Positions 32,005 to 40,868 of a stretch of 64,000 bases of DNA are shown here, piece after piece. The translations under genes and the position numbers were made by a program. This DNA comes from Actinophytocola oryzae (GTDB lineage Bacteria > Actinomycetota > Actinomycetes > Mycobacteriales > Pseudonocardiaceae): the NCBI RefSeq assembly GCF_004364325.1, contig NZ_SOCP01000017.1, positions 1 through 64,000 of the forward strand. Direction: 5' to 3'. Position 1 is the first letter of the stretch. Every line of letters begins with the position of its first letter. The notes under the pieces were generated by a model, which was not told the DNA's origin, searched no databases, and was given only the letters and a program-made list of their open reading frames with translations.

Positions 32005-34686
32005 ATGACGAAGTACGTGTACGACTTCGCCGAGGGCAACCGGTTCATGGCCGACCTGCTGGGCGGCAAGGGCGCGAACCTCGCGGAGATGACGGTGATG
32101 GGCCTGCCGGTGCCGCCGGGGTTCACCATCACCACCGAGGCCTGCCGCGCCTACCTGACCACCGGCGCACCACCGCGGGGCCTCACCGCGGAGATCGGTG
32201 AACACCTGCACACCCTGGAACGGGCGATGGGCCGCAAGCTGGGCCAGGTGGACGAGCCCTTGCTGGTGGCGGTCCGTTCCGGTGCCCGGTTCTCCATGCC
32301 CGGCATGATGGACACGGTCCTGAACATCGGCCTCACCGACGACTCGGTCGCCGGGCTCGCGGCCTGGGCGAGGGACGAGCGGCTGGCGTGGGACTCCTAC
32401 CGCAGGCTGGTGCAGATGTTCGGCACGACCGTGCTGGGCATCGACGCCGACGACTTCGCCGGCGCGTTGCGCGACGCCAAGCGGGCCAAGGGCGTCGACG
32501 GCGACCTCGGTCTCGACGCCGCCGACCTGCGTGCGCTGACCGCCACGTTCAAGGACATCGTCCGCCAGCGGACCGGCCGGGAGTTCCCGCAGGATCCCCG
32601 CGAGCAGCTGGACATGGCGGTCACGTCGGTGTTCGAGTCCTGGCACACCGACCGGGCGCGGACCTACCGGCACGCCGAGCACATCCCCGAGGACCTCGGT
32701 ACTGCGGTGAACGTGTGCGCGATGGTGTTCGGCAACCTGGGCGACGACTCCGGCACCGGTGTCGCGTTCACCCGTGACCCGGCGACCGGCGCCCCCGGCG
32801 TCTACGGCGACTACCTCGCCAACGCCCAGGGTGAGGACGTGGTGGCCGGCATCCGCAACACGTTGCCCCTGCACCGCCTCGCCGACCTGCAGCCGAACGC
32901 CTACGAGCGCCTGATGGGCATCATGCGGACTCTGGAGGAGCACTACCGCGACCTGTGCGACATCGAGTTCACCATCGAGCGGCGCAAGCTGTGGATGCTG
33001 CAGACCCGTGTGGGCAAGCGCACCGCGGCCGCCGCCTTCCGCATCGCCGACGCGCTGCGCGAGGAAGGACTGATCGACGCCGACGAGGCGCTGCGGCGGG
33101 TGACGGGTGCCCAGCTGGCACAGCTGATGTTCCCGCGTTTCGGTGACACCGAGCGCGCGCCGGTCGCCACGGGTGTGGCCGCGTCGCCGGGTGCCGCGGT
33201 CGGCGAGGTCGTGTTCGACTCGGCCACCGCCGTCCGCCGCGCCGAGGAAGGTGCCGCGGTCATCCTCGTGCGCCGGGAGACCAACCCCGACGACCTCGAC
33301 GGCCTCATCCACGCCCGCGGCGTGCTGACCAGCCGGGGCGGCAAGACCTCGCACGCGGCGGTCGTCGCACGCGGGCTCGGCCGCACCTGTGTGTGCGGTG
33401 CCGAGTCGCTCACCATCGACACCGAGGCCCGCCGCTTCACCACCGCCGACGGAACGGTCGTCGCCGAGGGCGACGTGGTCTCCGTCGACGGCAGCGCGGG
33501 GAAGGTCTACCTCGGCGAGCTGGAGGTCGTGCCGTCGCCGGTGGTCGACTACTTCGAGGGCCGCCGCCCACCCGAGCGCGACGACCTGCTGCGCGCCGTG
33601 GACCGGATCATCAGGCACGCGGACCGCCGGGCCAGGCTGGCGGTGCACGCCAACGCCGACACCCCGCAGGACGCGCACCGGGCGCGCCTGCTCGGTGCCA
33701 CCGGCATCGGGCTCGTCCGCACCGAGCACATGTTCCTCGGCGACCGGCGCGTCCTCGTCGAGCGGCTGATCCTGGCGCCGGACGACGCGGCGCGGGAGGA
33801 GGCGCACGCGGCGCTGCTCCCGTTGCAGCGCGACGACTTCACCCGCATCCTCGCGGAGATGGACGGCCTGCCGGTCACCATCCGCCTGCTCGACCCGCCC
33901 CTGCACGAGTTCCTGCCCGACCGCACGGAGCTGACCGCCCGCGTCGCGGTCGCGAAGGCGCTCGGCCGGCCAGCGCCGGAGGAGGACCTGCTGCGCGCGG
34001 TGGACCGGCTGCACGAGGAGAACCCGATGCTCGGCACCCGGGGGGTGCGGCTCGGGCTGCTCATCCCCGGCCTGTACGACATGCAGGTGCGTGCGATCGC
34101 CGAGGCGGCAGCCGCGCGGCTGGCCGGTGGCTGGTCGCCGCACGTGGAGATCATGATCCCGCTCGTCGGGGACGTCCGTGAGCTGGAGATCGTCGCCGCG
34201 CGGGCCCACCGGGTCGTCGCGGACGTGGCGCGTGAGACCGGCGTGTCCGTGCCGTACGAGATCGGCACGATGATCGAGCTGCCACGTGCGGCGCTCACTG
34301 CCGGCCGCATCGCCGACGCGGCGAGCTTCTTCTCCTTCGGCACCAACGACCTGACACAGACCACGTGGGGCTTCTCCCGCGACGACGTCGAGGGTTCGTT
34401 CGTCCCGAAGTACGTCGCGGAGGGCGTCTTCGAGTCCTCGCCGTTCGAGACCATCGACCGCGACGGGGTGGGCCGGCTCATCGCCCTCGCCGCGTGGGAC
34501 GGCCGCGCCACCCACCCGGACCTCGGGCTCGGTGTGTGCGGCGAACACGGCGGCGACCCCGCCTCGATCCACTTCTTCCACGAGATCGGCCTCGACTACG
34601 TGTCCTGCTCGCCGTTCCGGGTGCCGATCGCCCGCCTCGAGACCGGTCGCGCCGCCGTCGGCGAGACCGCGACCGACACGAGATAG
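32005..34686 (+). CDS. ppdK: Pyruvate, phosphate dikinase
   Basis: An 893-residue three-domain enzyme converting ATP, phosphate and pyruvate to AMP, PPi and phosphoenolpyruvate. The N-terminal ATP-grasp part begins with LLGGKGANLAEMTVMGLPVP; the phosphohistidine domain has GGKTSHAAVVARGLG with His450 as the phosphorylated residue; and the C-terminal TIM barrel carries GTNDLTQTTWG and the VCGEHGGDP motif with the proton-donating Cys. Length is normal. It follows the hydrolase closely on the same strand. The enzyme works in either direction; when energy is limiting it can use PPi to form pyruvate and ATP in glycolysis, so it supports a fermentative or dormant energy economy. Confidence 0.96.
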   Translation: MTKYVYDFAEGNRFMADLLGGKGANLAEMTVMGLPVPPGFTITTEACRAYLTTGAPPRGLTAEIGEHLHTLERAMGRKLGQVDEPLLVAVRSGARFSMPGMMDTVLNIGLTDDSVAGLAAWARDERLAWDSYRRLVQMFGTTVLGIDADDFAGALRDAKRAKGVDGDLGLDAADLRALTATFKDIVRQRTGREFPQDPREQLDMAVTSVFESWHTDRARTYRHAEHIPEDLGTAVNVCAMVFGNLGDDSGTGVAFTRDPATGAPGVYGDYLANAQGEDVVAGIRNTLPLHRLADLQPNAYERLMGIMRTLEEHYRDLCDIEFTIERRKLWMLQTRVGKRTAAAAFRIADALREEGLIDADEALRRVTGAQLAQLMFPRFGDTERAPVATGVAASPGAAVGEVVFDSATAVRRAEEGAAVILVRRETNPDDLDGLIHARGVLTSRGGKTSHAAVVARGLGRTCVCGAESLTIDTEARRFTTADGTVVAEGDVVSVDGSAGKVYLGELEVVPSPVVDYFEGRRPPERDDLLRAVDRIIRHADRRARLAVHANADTPQDAHRARLLGATGIGLVRTEHMFLGDRRVLVERLILAPDDAAREEAHAALLPLQRDDFTRILAEMDGLPVTIRLLDPPLHEFLPDRTELTARVAVAKALGRPAPEEDLLRAVDRLHEENPMLGTRGVRLGLLIPGLYDMQVRAIAEAAAARLAGGWSPHVEIMIPLVGDVRELEIVAARAHRVVADVARETGVSVPYEIGTMIELPRAALTAGRIADAASFFSFGTNDLTQTTWGFSRDDVEGSFVPKYVAEGVFESSPFETIDRDGVGRLIALAAWDGRATHPDLGLGVCGEHGGDPASIHFFHEIGLDYVSCSPFRVPIARLETGRAAVGETATDTR

Positions 34687-34695
34687 GCGAAGGGA

Positions 34696-35097
34696 CTACG
34701 GCCTCAGGTCGTCGAGCAGTCGACGGACGCGCCGGTGGATCTCGTCGCGGATGGGGCGTACGGCGGCGAGGTCCTGGCCGGCGGGGTCGTCGAGTCGCCA
34801 GTCCAGGTAGCGCCTGCCCGGGAAGACCGGGCAGGCGTCGCCGCAGCCCATGGTGACGACGACATCGCTGGCCTGGACGGCCTCCACGGTCAGCATCTTC
34901 GGAACCTCGGCGCCGATGTCGACGCCCACCTCGGCCATCGCGGCGACGACTGTGGGGTTGAGGGCGTCGGCCGGTGCCGAGCCCGCGGAGCGGACCTCGA
35001 CCTGTCCGTCGCTGAGGTGGCTGAGGAACGCGGCGGCCATCTGGGAGCGGCCCGCGTTGTGCACGCACACGAACAGCACTGAGGGCCGCCCGTTCAC
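34696..35097 (-). CDS. arsC: Arsenate reductase, low-molecular-weight phosphatase type
   Basis: A 133-residue LMW-phosphatase-like arsenate reductase. The CX5R loop is CVHNAGR in VLFVCVHNAGRSQMA, and the second Cys site is in VVTMGCGDACPVFPGRRYLD, as in thioredoxin- or mycothiol-linked arsenate reductases. It reduces arsenate to arsenite. The GTG start at 35097 overlaps the arsR stop by 4 bases (GTGA), so it is translated with arsR. A longer reading upstream is only shadow coding in arsR. It converges on ppdK with a 9-base gap. Confidence 0.92.
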   Translation of the reverse strand: MNGRPSVLFVCVHNAGRSQMAAAFLSHLSDGQVEVRSAGSAPADALNPTVVAAMAEVGVDIGAEVPKMLTVEAVQASDVVVTMGCGDACPVFPGRRYLDWRLDDPAGQDLAAVRPIRDEIHRRVRRLLDDLRP

Positions 35098-35453
35098 GTC
35101 AGTGCCTCGGCCGGGCGCGTGAGGACCGCCGCCACCTTGTCCGTCGTCTCGGGCACCAACCAGTAGTAGACCCACGTGCCGCGTCGCTCGCAGTCGATCA
35201 GGCCGGCCTGGCGCAGGAGCTTCAGGTGGTGGGAGATCGTGGGTTGTGACAGGTCGAAGGCGGGAGTCAGCTCGCACACGCAGACCTCGCCTCCCGCGCG
35301 GGACGCGATCATCGACAGCAGCCGCAGGCGGATCGGGTCACCCAGCGCCTTGAACACGGTCGCCAGCTCGACGGCTCGTTCCTCCGACAGCGGCGCGGAG
35401 GTCAGGTCGGTACAGCAGGACACGTCCTGCCCGGCGACCGGTGACTCTTGCAT
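35094..35453 (-). CDS. arsR: ArsR-family metalloregulator
   Basis: A 119-residue winged-helix repressor. The DNA-recognition helix LSQPTISHHLKLLRQAGLI and the metal-binding motif CVCEL (CxC just before it) are the ArsR arsenic-site pattern, with an additional CC pair in the N-terminal tail (DVSCCTDL). In arsenite's absence it should repress its own operon. The ATG at 35453 is chosen over upstream alternatives because the coding similarity starts there. It is divergent from arsM, with an 85-base intergenic region holding the likely operator. Confidence 0.93.
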   Translation of the reverse strand: MQESPVAGQDVSCCTDLTSAPLSEERAVELATVFKALGDPIRLRLLSMIASRAGGEVCVCELTPAFDLSQPTISHHLKLLRQAGLIDCERRGTWVYYWLVPETTDKVAAVLTRPAEALT

Positions 35454-35538
35454 CGACACACTTCTATATTGACAGATCTCGATCCAGACGGCAACACTGC
35501 ATAGACAAACGTCGAAGCAAGCGCCGGAGGGATCGATC
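35449..35538. promoter_or_regulatory. Divergent arsRC / arsM promoter with candidate ArsR operator
   Basis: The AT-richer gap between arsR and arsM contains ATCGA...TCGAT flanks around CTTCTATATTGACAGATC, an imperfect palindrome that is a candidate ArsR site, and a TTGACA-like hexamer. No DosR-box-like element is present. Confidence 0.4.
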
Positions 35539-36369
35539 ATGAGTGAGACCACTGACCTGCGGGAGACCGTGCGTGCCCGCTACGCGGCCGCGGCGAACTC
35601 CGTCGTGGACGGCACCCGCGCGGCCAACGCCGACTGCTGCGGCCCGCAGGCCGTCGAGGTCGACGACAACTTCGGGTCCGCGTTGTACGGCAGCTCGGAG
35701 CGGGACGAGTTGCCCGCGGAGGCGGTCGCCGCGTCTCTGGGGTGTGGCAACCCGACCGCCGTCGCCGAGTTGCGGGAGGGCGAGGTGGTGCTCGACCTCG
35801 GCTCGGGTGGGGGAATCGACGTGTTGCTGTCGGCGCGACGGGTCGGGCCGACCGGCAAGGCGTACGGGGTGGACATGACCGAGGAGATGTTGGCTCTCGC
35901 GCGCGCCAACGCGGCGAAGGCCGGCGCGACCAACGTCGAGTTCCTGAAGGGCACGATCGAGAACATCCCGCTGCCGGCGAACACTGTGGACGTGGTGATC
36001 TCCAACTGCGTGATCAACCTGTCGGTGGACAAGCCGGCCGTGTTCGCCGAGACGTTCCGAGTACTGAACCCCAGTGGCCGGATCGGCGTCTCCGACGTTG
36101 TCGCCGACGACTCGCTGACCCCCGAACAGCGCGCTGAACGCGGTTCCTACGTCGGCTGCATCGCCGGCGCCCTATCCATCAGTGAGTACCGCCAGGGCCT
36201 GGAGGCAGCCGGGTTCACCGATGTGGAGATCACGCCGACCCACGAAGTGGCGGACGGCATGCACTCCGCCATCGTCCACGCCGTGAAGCCCGTCGGCGCG
36301 CCCTCGCCCGTCTCGACCACCGCCAGCGCGCGGTCCGGCGGCTCCTGCTGCGGCGAGAGCCACCCATGA
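35539..36369 (+). CDS. arsM: Arsenite S-adenosylmethionine methyltransferase
   Basis: A 276-residue SAM methyltransferase. The SAM loop is VVLDLGSGGGIDVLLSARRV; arsenic-binding cysteines are seen in ANADCCGP, LGCGNPTA, ISNCVINL and YVGCIAGAL. The C-terminus also ends in a CCGESH pair. It converts arsenite to methylated species that may be volatile. It is divergent from the arsR-arsC operon. No Acr3 or ArsB pump is in the window, so detoxification may rely on methylation. Length and motif spacing are normal for ArsM. Confidence 0.94.
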   Translation: MSETTDLRETVRARYAAAANSVVDGTRAANADCCGPQAVEVDDNFGSALYGSSERDELPAEAVAASLGCGNPTAVAELREGEVVLDLGSGGGIDVLLSARRVGPTGKAYGVDMTEEMLALARANAAKAGATNVEFLKGTIENIPLPANTVDVVISNCVINLSVDKPAVFAETFRVLNPSGRIGVSDVVADDSLTPEQRAERGSYVGCIAGALSISEYRQGLEAAGFTDVEITPTHEVADGMHSAIVHAVKPVGAPSPVSTTASARSGGSCCGESHP

Positions 36370-36380
36370 CGGCGAAACCG

Positions 36381-37400
36381 TCATGGAATGTGAGCGGGGC
36401 GGTGCGTGCCGGGTAGGTAGCCGACGGTGTCGCCCGTCGCGCGGCGTGGGCTCGGCGGCAGCGGGGTGGCGGCCGTGGGTGCCCAGCCGGTGCGCAGGAT
36501 CAGGTGAGGCACTGCGGCGCCGTCGAGCACTTGGTCGCGGATGAGGGTTCTGGTGTCGATGATCTCGAGTGCCTGGGAGAGCGGGCAGGTGGCCAGGCCG
36601 ATGCTGGTGGCGGTGAGCAGGGCGGCACTGGCCGCCTCGCCGGCGCGCAGCACCGACACGACGTCGTCGGCGACGGTCGCGAGGACCAGCAGTTCGCCGG
36701 CGTCGCCCTCGCCACGACCCGTCTCGGTCTCTGGCAGGGTGCCGATGGGGAACGCGCGCATCGTGGTGTCCCCGTGGACACGCCGGACCGGTGGGGTGCT
36801 CGTTGTGAGCACGCCGTCCTGTGTTAGCCGTCCTCGACCAGTCCAGGCGGCGAGCTCCGCCGCGTAGGCGGGATTGTCCTGCTGGAGGACCGCTGCCTGG
36901 TCGATGGCCCGGGTGAGCTGTCGCCGGGTGAGCGGGTCGGTGACGGGGACGAGCAGCGCACCCGCCTTGCCGGCCCGCCGCACCATGAGGTCGAGGTGCC
37001 CGTCGGGTACCGGCCAGGACGAGAAGCGGCGCCGGTCGGTGCGCCGGCGGGGGACGGCTCCGGCCAGGGTGATCTCCTCCGTCGAGGGTGTCTTCGTGGT
37101 CAGCTCCACCGCGGCGAGGTGGTCGGGGTCGCCCGGGTTGGGGAGGCGGTGCACGACCGCGCGCCAGCCCAGTGCGCCCAGCGCGATGCGCAGGTGGTGC
37201 AGTGCCGCTCCGCAGGACAGCAGCAGGTCGCGCCCGTCTGGATCGGTGGCCGGCAGCCCTCGGGTGTGGTCGGCCATGAGGTGGACGGTCTCGTTGCCGA
37301 TAAGCCAGCGCCACGGCTGGGTGTTGTGCACCGACGGCGCGCGGTTGGCCAGAGCGATGGCGCCGAGCACCGTGTTCTGGTCCGGGGTGCGGTCACTCAT
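36381..37400 (-). CDS. Acg-family nitroreductase-fold protein
   Basis: A 339-residue Acg-type protein with APSVHNTQPWRWLIGNETVH at the N-terminus, ATDPDGRDLLLSCGAALHHL, and LRAGEAASAALLTATSIGL near the C-terminus. It is close to the protein at 24116, and less close to that at 71. Such proteins bind FMN without nitroreductase activity and may act as flavin reservoirs. The ATG at 37400 follows GGAGG-like pairing. It converges with arsM and is divergent from the DUF4389 gene across a DosR-box-like element at 37485, 85 bases upstream. Confidence 0.9.
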   Translation of the reverse strand: MSDRTPDQNTVLGAIALANRAPSVHNTQPWRWLIGNETVHLMADHTRGLPATDPDGRDLLLSCGAALHHLRIALGALGWRAVVHRLPNPGDPDHLAAVELTTKTPSTEEITLAGAVPRRRTDRRRFSSWPVPDGHLDLMVRRAGKAGALLVPVTDPLTRRQLTRAIDQAAVLQQDNPAYAAELAAWTGRGRLTQDGVLTTSTPPVRRVHGDTTMRAFPIGTLPETETGRGEGDAGELLVLATVADDVVSVLRAGEAASAALLTATSIGLATCPLSQALEIIDTRTLIRDQVLDGAAVPHLILRTGWAPTAATPLPPSPRRATGDTVGYLPGTHRPAHIP

Positions 37401-37484
37401 CTCGGCCTCCTTGCCTCTCGTCTCATGCGGTCCACGGTCGTCCCACCGGCCGCGGTGGGGGAGGGCTGTTGTGCCCGAACCGGC

Positions 37485-37498
37485 GTGACGAAGGGCCC
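37485..37498. promoter_or_regulatory. DosR-box-like element, shared divergent promoter
   Basis: GTGAC-gaag-GGCCC (8 of 10) lies 85 bases before the Acg start at 37400 and 81 bases before the DUF4389 start at 37579. Confidence 0.5.
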
Positions 37499-37578
37499 GC
37501 CCGCGATGGTCCACCGACCCTGTTCGCCGTCCGTGCCCGAGCCGACGGTGGAGGCAGGACGTCCGGAAGGAGTACGCC

Positions 37579-38937
37579 ATGACATCACCGGTTCGGGTGA
37601 CCGCTCGACTCGACGGGGACCTCAGTCGCGGGTTGTGGTTGGTGAAGTGGCTTCTGCTGGTGCCACACCTGGTCGTGCTGTTCTTCCTGTGGCTGGCCTT
37701 TCCCTTCGTCACGTTCGTCGCGTTGGTCGCGATCCTGTTCACCGGCCGCTATCCACGTGCGCTGTTCGACTTCAACCTGGGCGTGCTGCGCTGGACGTGG
37801 CGGATGTGGTGCTACGGCTACGGCGCGCTGGCCACCGACCGGTACCCGCCGTTCAGCCTCGAGGCCGAACCCGACTACCCGGCCACTCTCGACATCGCCT
37901 ACCCGGAACACCTGTCCCGAGGGCTCGTCCTGGTCAAGTGGTGGCTGCTGGCGATCCCGCACTACCTCGTGATCGCGTTCTTCGCCGGAGGCGGGGGGTT
38001 CGTGCTGTGGCAGTGGGGCCAGGGCTGGCTCGGTTTCGACGGCGGCCTGGTGACGCTGCTGAGCGTGTTCGCGGGGATCGCGTTGCTGTTCACCGGTCGC
38101 TACCCGGGTGGGATCTTCGACCTCGTCATCGGCATGAACCGCTGGATGCTGCGCGTCGGGGCCTACGCCGCGCTGATGACCGACGAGTACCCACCGTTCC
38201 GGCTCGACCTCGGCGGCTCGGACCCGGCCGCGCCCGAGCCGATCGAGCCGGAGGCGCGCGCTACCGGCCCGACGCCTGCCCGCACGGCCGGTGTGGTCGT
38301 CGGCGTGCTGCTCCTGCTCCTCGGTCTCGGCGGCGCCGGCGGCGGCGGGTTCCTGCTGTGGCTGGAGGGACAACGCGACTCGGCCGGCTATGTGGCGACC
38401 CCGGCCACGCGCTACACCGAGGCCGGCTACGCGCTGCGGTTCGACACCGGCGATCTCACCCCGATCCACGACCAGCCCTGGGCAGACGACCTGCTCGGCG
38501 ATGTGCGTGTGAAGGTGTCCACGACCGACGACCAGCCGGTGTTCGCCGGTATCGCCCGCACCGCCGACGTCGCCCGCTACCTCGACGGCGTGCCGCACCG
38601 CAGGTTCGACGGCTACCAGGACTACCGGCACATGGCCGCCACCGGTTCGATGATGTCCCACGCCCGCCCACCGGGCATGCCGACGGGCACGGACATCTGG
38701 GTCGCGTCGAGGTCCGGCACCGGGACGCTCACCCTCGACTGGACACCTCAGCCCGGTGAGTGGTCACTCGTCGTGATGAACACCCGAGCACAGCCCGCGG
38801 TCGCGGCGAACATCGCGTTCGCCGCCACCACGCCCGCGCTGCGTCCGGTCGCGATCGTCACGCTGTCCACCGGAGTCGTGCTGCTGCTCGGCGGCTCGCT
38901 GCTGTTCGTGCTCGCCCTTCGCCCACGTAGGAAGTGA
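37579..38937 (+). CDS. DUF4389 membrane protein, two copies of the domain
   Basis: A 452-residue membrane protein. Two DUF4389 domains occur in the first 215 residues, each with SRGLW/SRGLV-x-VKW, a pair of hydrophobic helices, and LFTGRYPRALFDFN or LFTGRYPGGIFDLV. A further membrane segment is at about 235-260 (VVVGVLLLLLGLGGAGGGGF), followed by a 150-residue extracytoplasmic domain (DSAGYVATPATRYTEAGYAL) and a final membrane helix. The ATG at 37579 follows GGAAGGAG. It shares the divergent DosR-box-like element at 37485 with the Acg gene. The function of the family is unknown. Confidence 0.86.
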   Translation: MTSPVRVTARLDGDLSRGLWLVKWLLLVPHLVVLFFLWLAFPFVTFVALVAILFTGRYPRALFDFNLGVLRWTWRMWCYGYGALATDRYPPFSLEAEPDYPATLDIAYPEHLSRGLVLVKWWLLAIPHYLVIAFFAGGGGFVLWQWGQGWLGFDGGLVTLLSVFAGIALLFTGRYPGGIFDLVIGMNRWMLRVGAYAALMTDEYPPFRLDLGGSDPAAPEPIEPEARATGPTPARTAGVVVGVLLLLLGLGGAGGGGFLLWLEGQRDSAGYVATPATRYTEAGYALRFDTGDLTPIHDQPWADDLLGDVRVKVSTTDDQPVFAGIARTADVARYLDGVPHRRFDGYQDYRHMAATGSMMSHARPPGMPTGTDIWVASRSGTGTLTLDWTPQPGEWSLVVMNTRAQPAVAANIAFAATTPALRPVAIVTLSTGVVLLLGGSLLFVLALRPRRK

Positions 38938-38991
38938 GCCACCGCCTTCCACTCGACCACGGACCACCCATGATCGGACCACCGCTCCGTA

Positions 38992-39005
38992 GGGTCGAAA
39001 GTCCC
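38992..39005 (+). promoter_or_regulatory. DosR-box-like element before the PPOX-family gene
   Basis: GGGTC-gaaa-GTCCC, 9 of 10 positions, lies 79 bases before the start at 39084. Confidence 0.6.
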
Positions 39006-39083
39006 CGAGTGATGGCGACCTTGGTCCAGTTCCCCGATACGGCTCTGTACGTGACCATCTCACTGGCGACAGAGAGCGGGGGG

Positions 39084-39515
39084 ATGTGGATGTCTGACAG
39101 TCGGTCGGGCCGGATGCGGTCGGTGACCAAGGAGGAGGCGCTCGGCCTGCTCGGCAGCGTGCCGTACGGCCGGGTGGTGTTCACCGACCGCGCCCTGCCC
39201 GCAGTCCGCCCGGTGAACCACGTCGTCGACGACGGCGCCGTGATCATGCGCACCCACACGGGGGCCGCCGTCCTACGAACCGTGGGCCAGGTCGTGGGGT
39301 ACGAGGCCGACCTCGTAGACGACGCACCGACGCTCGTCTGGAGCGTAGTGGTGATCGGCAAGGTCGAGATCGAGGACCGCCCGGAGGCCGTCGCGCGCTA
39401 CGAGCGGATGCTGCGGCCCGTGGTGGACCTGCCGATGGACCACGTGCTCCGGATCCGGCCACAGCTGGTGACCGGCTTCGTGCTGGACACGCTGGAACTG
39501 CCGGACACCGGGTAG
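39084..39515 (+). CDS. Pyridoxamine 5'-phosphate oxidase-family protein
   Basis: A 143-residue split-barrel flavoprotein, paralogue of the one at 7923. It shows KEEALGLLGSVPYGRVVF and ALPAVRPVNHVV, the strand and turn contacting the FMN or F420 phosphate, and a C-terminal HVLRIRPQLVTGFVL strand. ATG at 39084 and 39090 are both possible; the ribosome site GGGGGG is closer to 39090. The open frame extends upstream across a DosR-box-like element at 38992, which is why a start further left was rejected. It stands alone, convergent with the GyrI-DUF302 gene. Confidence 0.82.
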   Translation: MWMSDSRSGRMRSVTKEEALGLLGSVPYGRVVFTDRALPAVRPVNHVVDDGAVIMRTHTGAAVLRTVGQVVGYEADLVDDAPTLVWSVVVIGKVEIEDRPEAVARYERMLRPVVDLPMDHVLRIRPQLVTGFVLDTLELPDTG

Positions 39516-39575
39516 CCGTTCACCCCACGACGGCAGCCACGAACCCGGTGCCCTCCACGTGGACGAACACAGGGT

Positions 39576-40460
39576 TCATCCGGCCCACGACTGGTCAGCC
39601 TCGCGCAGCGATGCCAGCGCGACGGCCAGCCGCATCCGTGCCTCGGCCGCGAACGGCTCGAGCGCGGTGAGCCCGCTGGCCCGCACCAGGATCATGGGGT
39701 CGAGGGCCTCGACGACGGTGACGTCGTCCTCGGTGCGGATGGCCACGGTGCACCGCAGCAGCAACCCGGCCTGCTGGTCGGCCTCGATGGCTCGCTCGGC
39801 GAGCCGTGGGCCGCAGACGCCGAGGATCAGGAAGTCCTCGATCTCCGCGTCGACCTCCCTGCGCAGGACACTCCGCATGTCGACCTCGGTCAACACGTCC
39901 ATCCCGGCCGCGTACAAGGTCTCCTTGGTCCGCTCGACCGTCTCGGCGAAGTCATGGGAGACCTGGATCGACAGACCGATCGACGGGCGGACGGGCAAGC
40001 ACACCTCGGTCCGGTAGCCGGCCGGGTCGGACGCGGTACCGGGCCCCACGAGGTAGGTCTCGGTGGGCGGTCCCGCGGAGCGGTAGCCGTGGTCGAGGAC
40101 CCAGTCCTCCAAAGCCCGGTAGGCGCCGCCGATCCCGGCGTAGTCCCCGTGGTGGACCGCCCGTGCGACGGGTTGCGAGTGCCGCGTGACGATACGTGCC
40201 CCGTCGCAGGGGTCGGCGCACCCGATACCTGGCGCGACGGCGACGCTGAGGTCGGCGTGGACCTGCCCGCCGGACCTCGGCTGGTCGAGGTAGGTGACCG
40301 AGGGCGGCCCCGACGGGTGCAGCCCGGCCGCCCGCGCCGAGGCGTACAACTCGGCCAGGCTCGTGCCGACGTCGGTGCCGGCCCGGTCGACCCGAACGAC
40401 GCGGCGAAGTGTGAGCACGTTGCCGGGAACGGTGTCGGTGACGTCGATCTGGTACGGCAT
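39576..40460 (-). CDS. GyrI-like domain fused to DUF302
   Basis: A 294-residue protein with two ligand-binding-type domains. The first (about 1-160) resembles the GyrI/AraC effector-binding fold (TDVGTSLAELYASARAAGLH, HADLSVAVAPGIG, AVHHGDYAGIGGAYRALEDW). The second (about 170-270) is DUF302, seen as HDFAETVERTKETLYAAGMDVLTE and FLILGVCGPRLAERAI. DUF302 proteins are related to small barrel-type lipid or nucleotide-binding domains; no catalytic residue is seen. The ATG at 40460 follows GAGAGGAG. The next upstream gene (40790) is 12 bases away, and a weak DosR-box-like element precedes it. The fusion is noteworthy. Confidence 0.8.
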   Translation of the reverse strand: MPYQIDVTDTVPGNVLTLRRVVRVDRAGTDVGTSLAELYASARAAGLHPSGPPSVTYLDQPRSGGQVHADLSVAVAPGIGCADPCDGARIVTRHSQPVARAVHHGDYAGIGGAYRALEDWVLDHGYRSAGPPTETYLVGPGTASDPAGYRTEVCLPVRPSIGLSIQVSHDFAETVERTKETLYAAGMDVLTEVDMRSVLRREVDAEIEDFLILGVCGPRLAERAIEADQQAGLLLRCTVAIRTEDDVTVVEALDPMILVRASGLTALEPFAAEARMRLAVALASLREADQSWAG

Positions 40461-40472
40461 CACGTACTCCTC

Positions 40473-40790
40473 TCAAGCGTTGACGGATGGCAGAGTCGGC
40501 CTCTCTTCGAGCAGAGCCCTGTGCGCCTCTGCACGCGGCTGCCTCTGCTCGGCCGGCGGTAAGTCCGCGGTCGCAGACGGGATGTCGAGCGGCCCCAGGT
40601 CGGCTATCTCATCGGGCTCGTCGGCATCGCCGCGCTTGCTGAGTGCGCAAAGCCCCGCCATAGACCCAGCCAGGACGAGCAGACCCCCGAGCACAGCACT
40701 GACCGACACGGCGGCGAACGCGATACCGACGACAAGTCCCACGATCAGGACCGCGACACCGACAACATGTGGCAGATGGTCTCTTCTCAT
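40473..40790 (-). CDS. Small membrane protein, unknown function
   Basis: A 105-residue protein with two hydrophobic helices near the N-terminus (HVVGVAVLIVGLVVGIAFAA and VLGGLLVLAGSMAGLCAL), then a polar, Pro- and Glu-rich tail of about 50 residues. The ATG at 40790 has GAGAGGG 6 bases upstream and is preferred over 40796. No conserved domain is recognised. It forms an operon with the GyrI-DUF302 gene 12 bases downstream. A weak DosR-box-like element is 79 bases upstream at 40869. This is the last gene of the stress region. Confidence 0.75.
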   Translation of the reverse strand: MRRDHLPHVVGVAVLIVGLVVGIAFAAVSVSAVLGGLLVLAGSMAGLCALSKRGDADEPDEIADLGPLDIPSATADLPPAEQRQPRAEAHRALLEERPTLPSVNA

Positions 40791-40868
40791 GGTCATCCCT
40801 CTCGTCGGCCCGTAGTCAGCGTCTCGCCGCTGGCGAACCGTGAGAAGGGCACTCCGTCGGTAACGTCA

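Noticed and set aside
31966..34581. Long minus-strand frame opposite ppdK
   Set aside because: Low-complexity shadow of ppdK, with no family resemblance.
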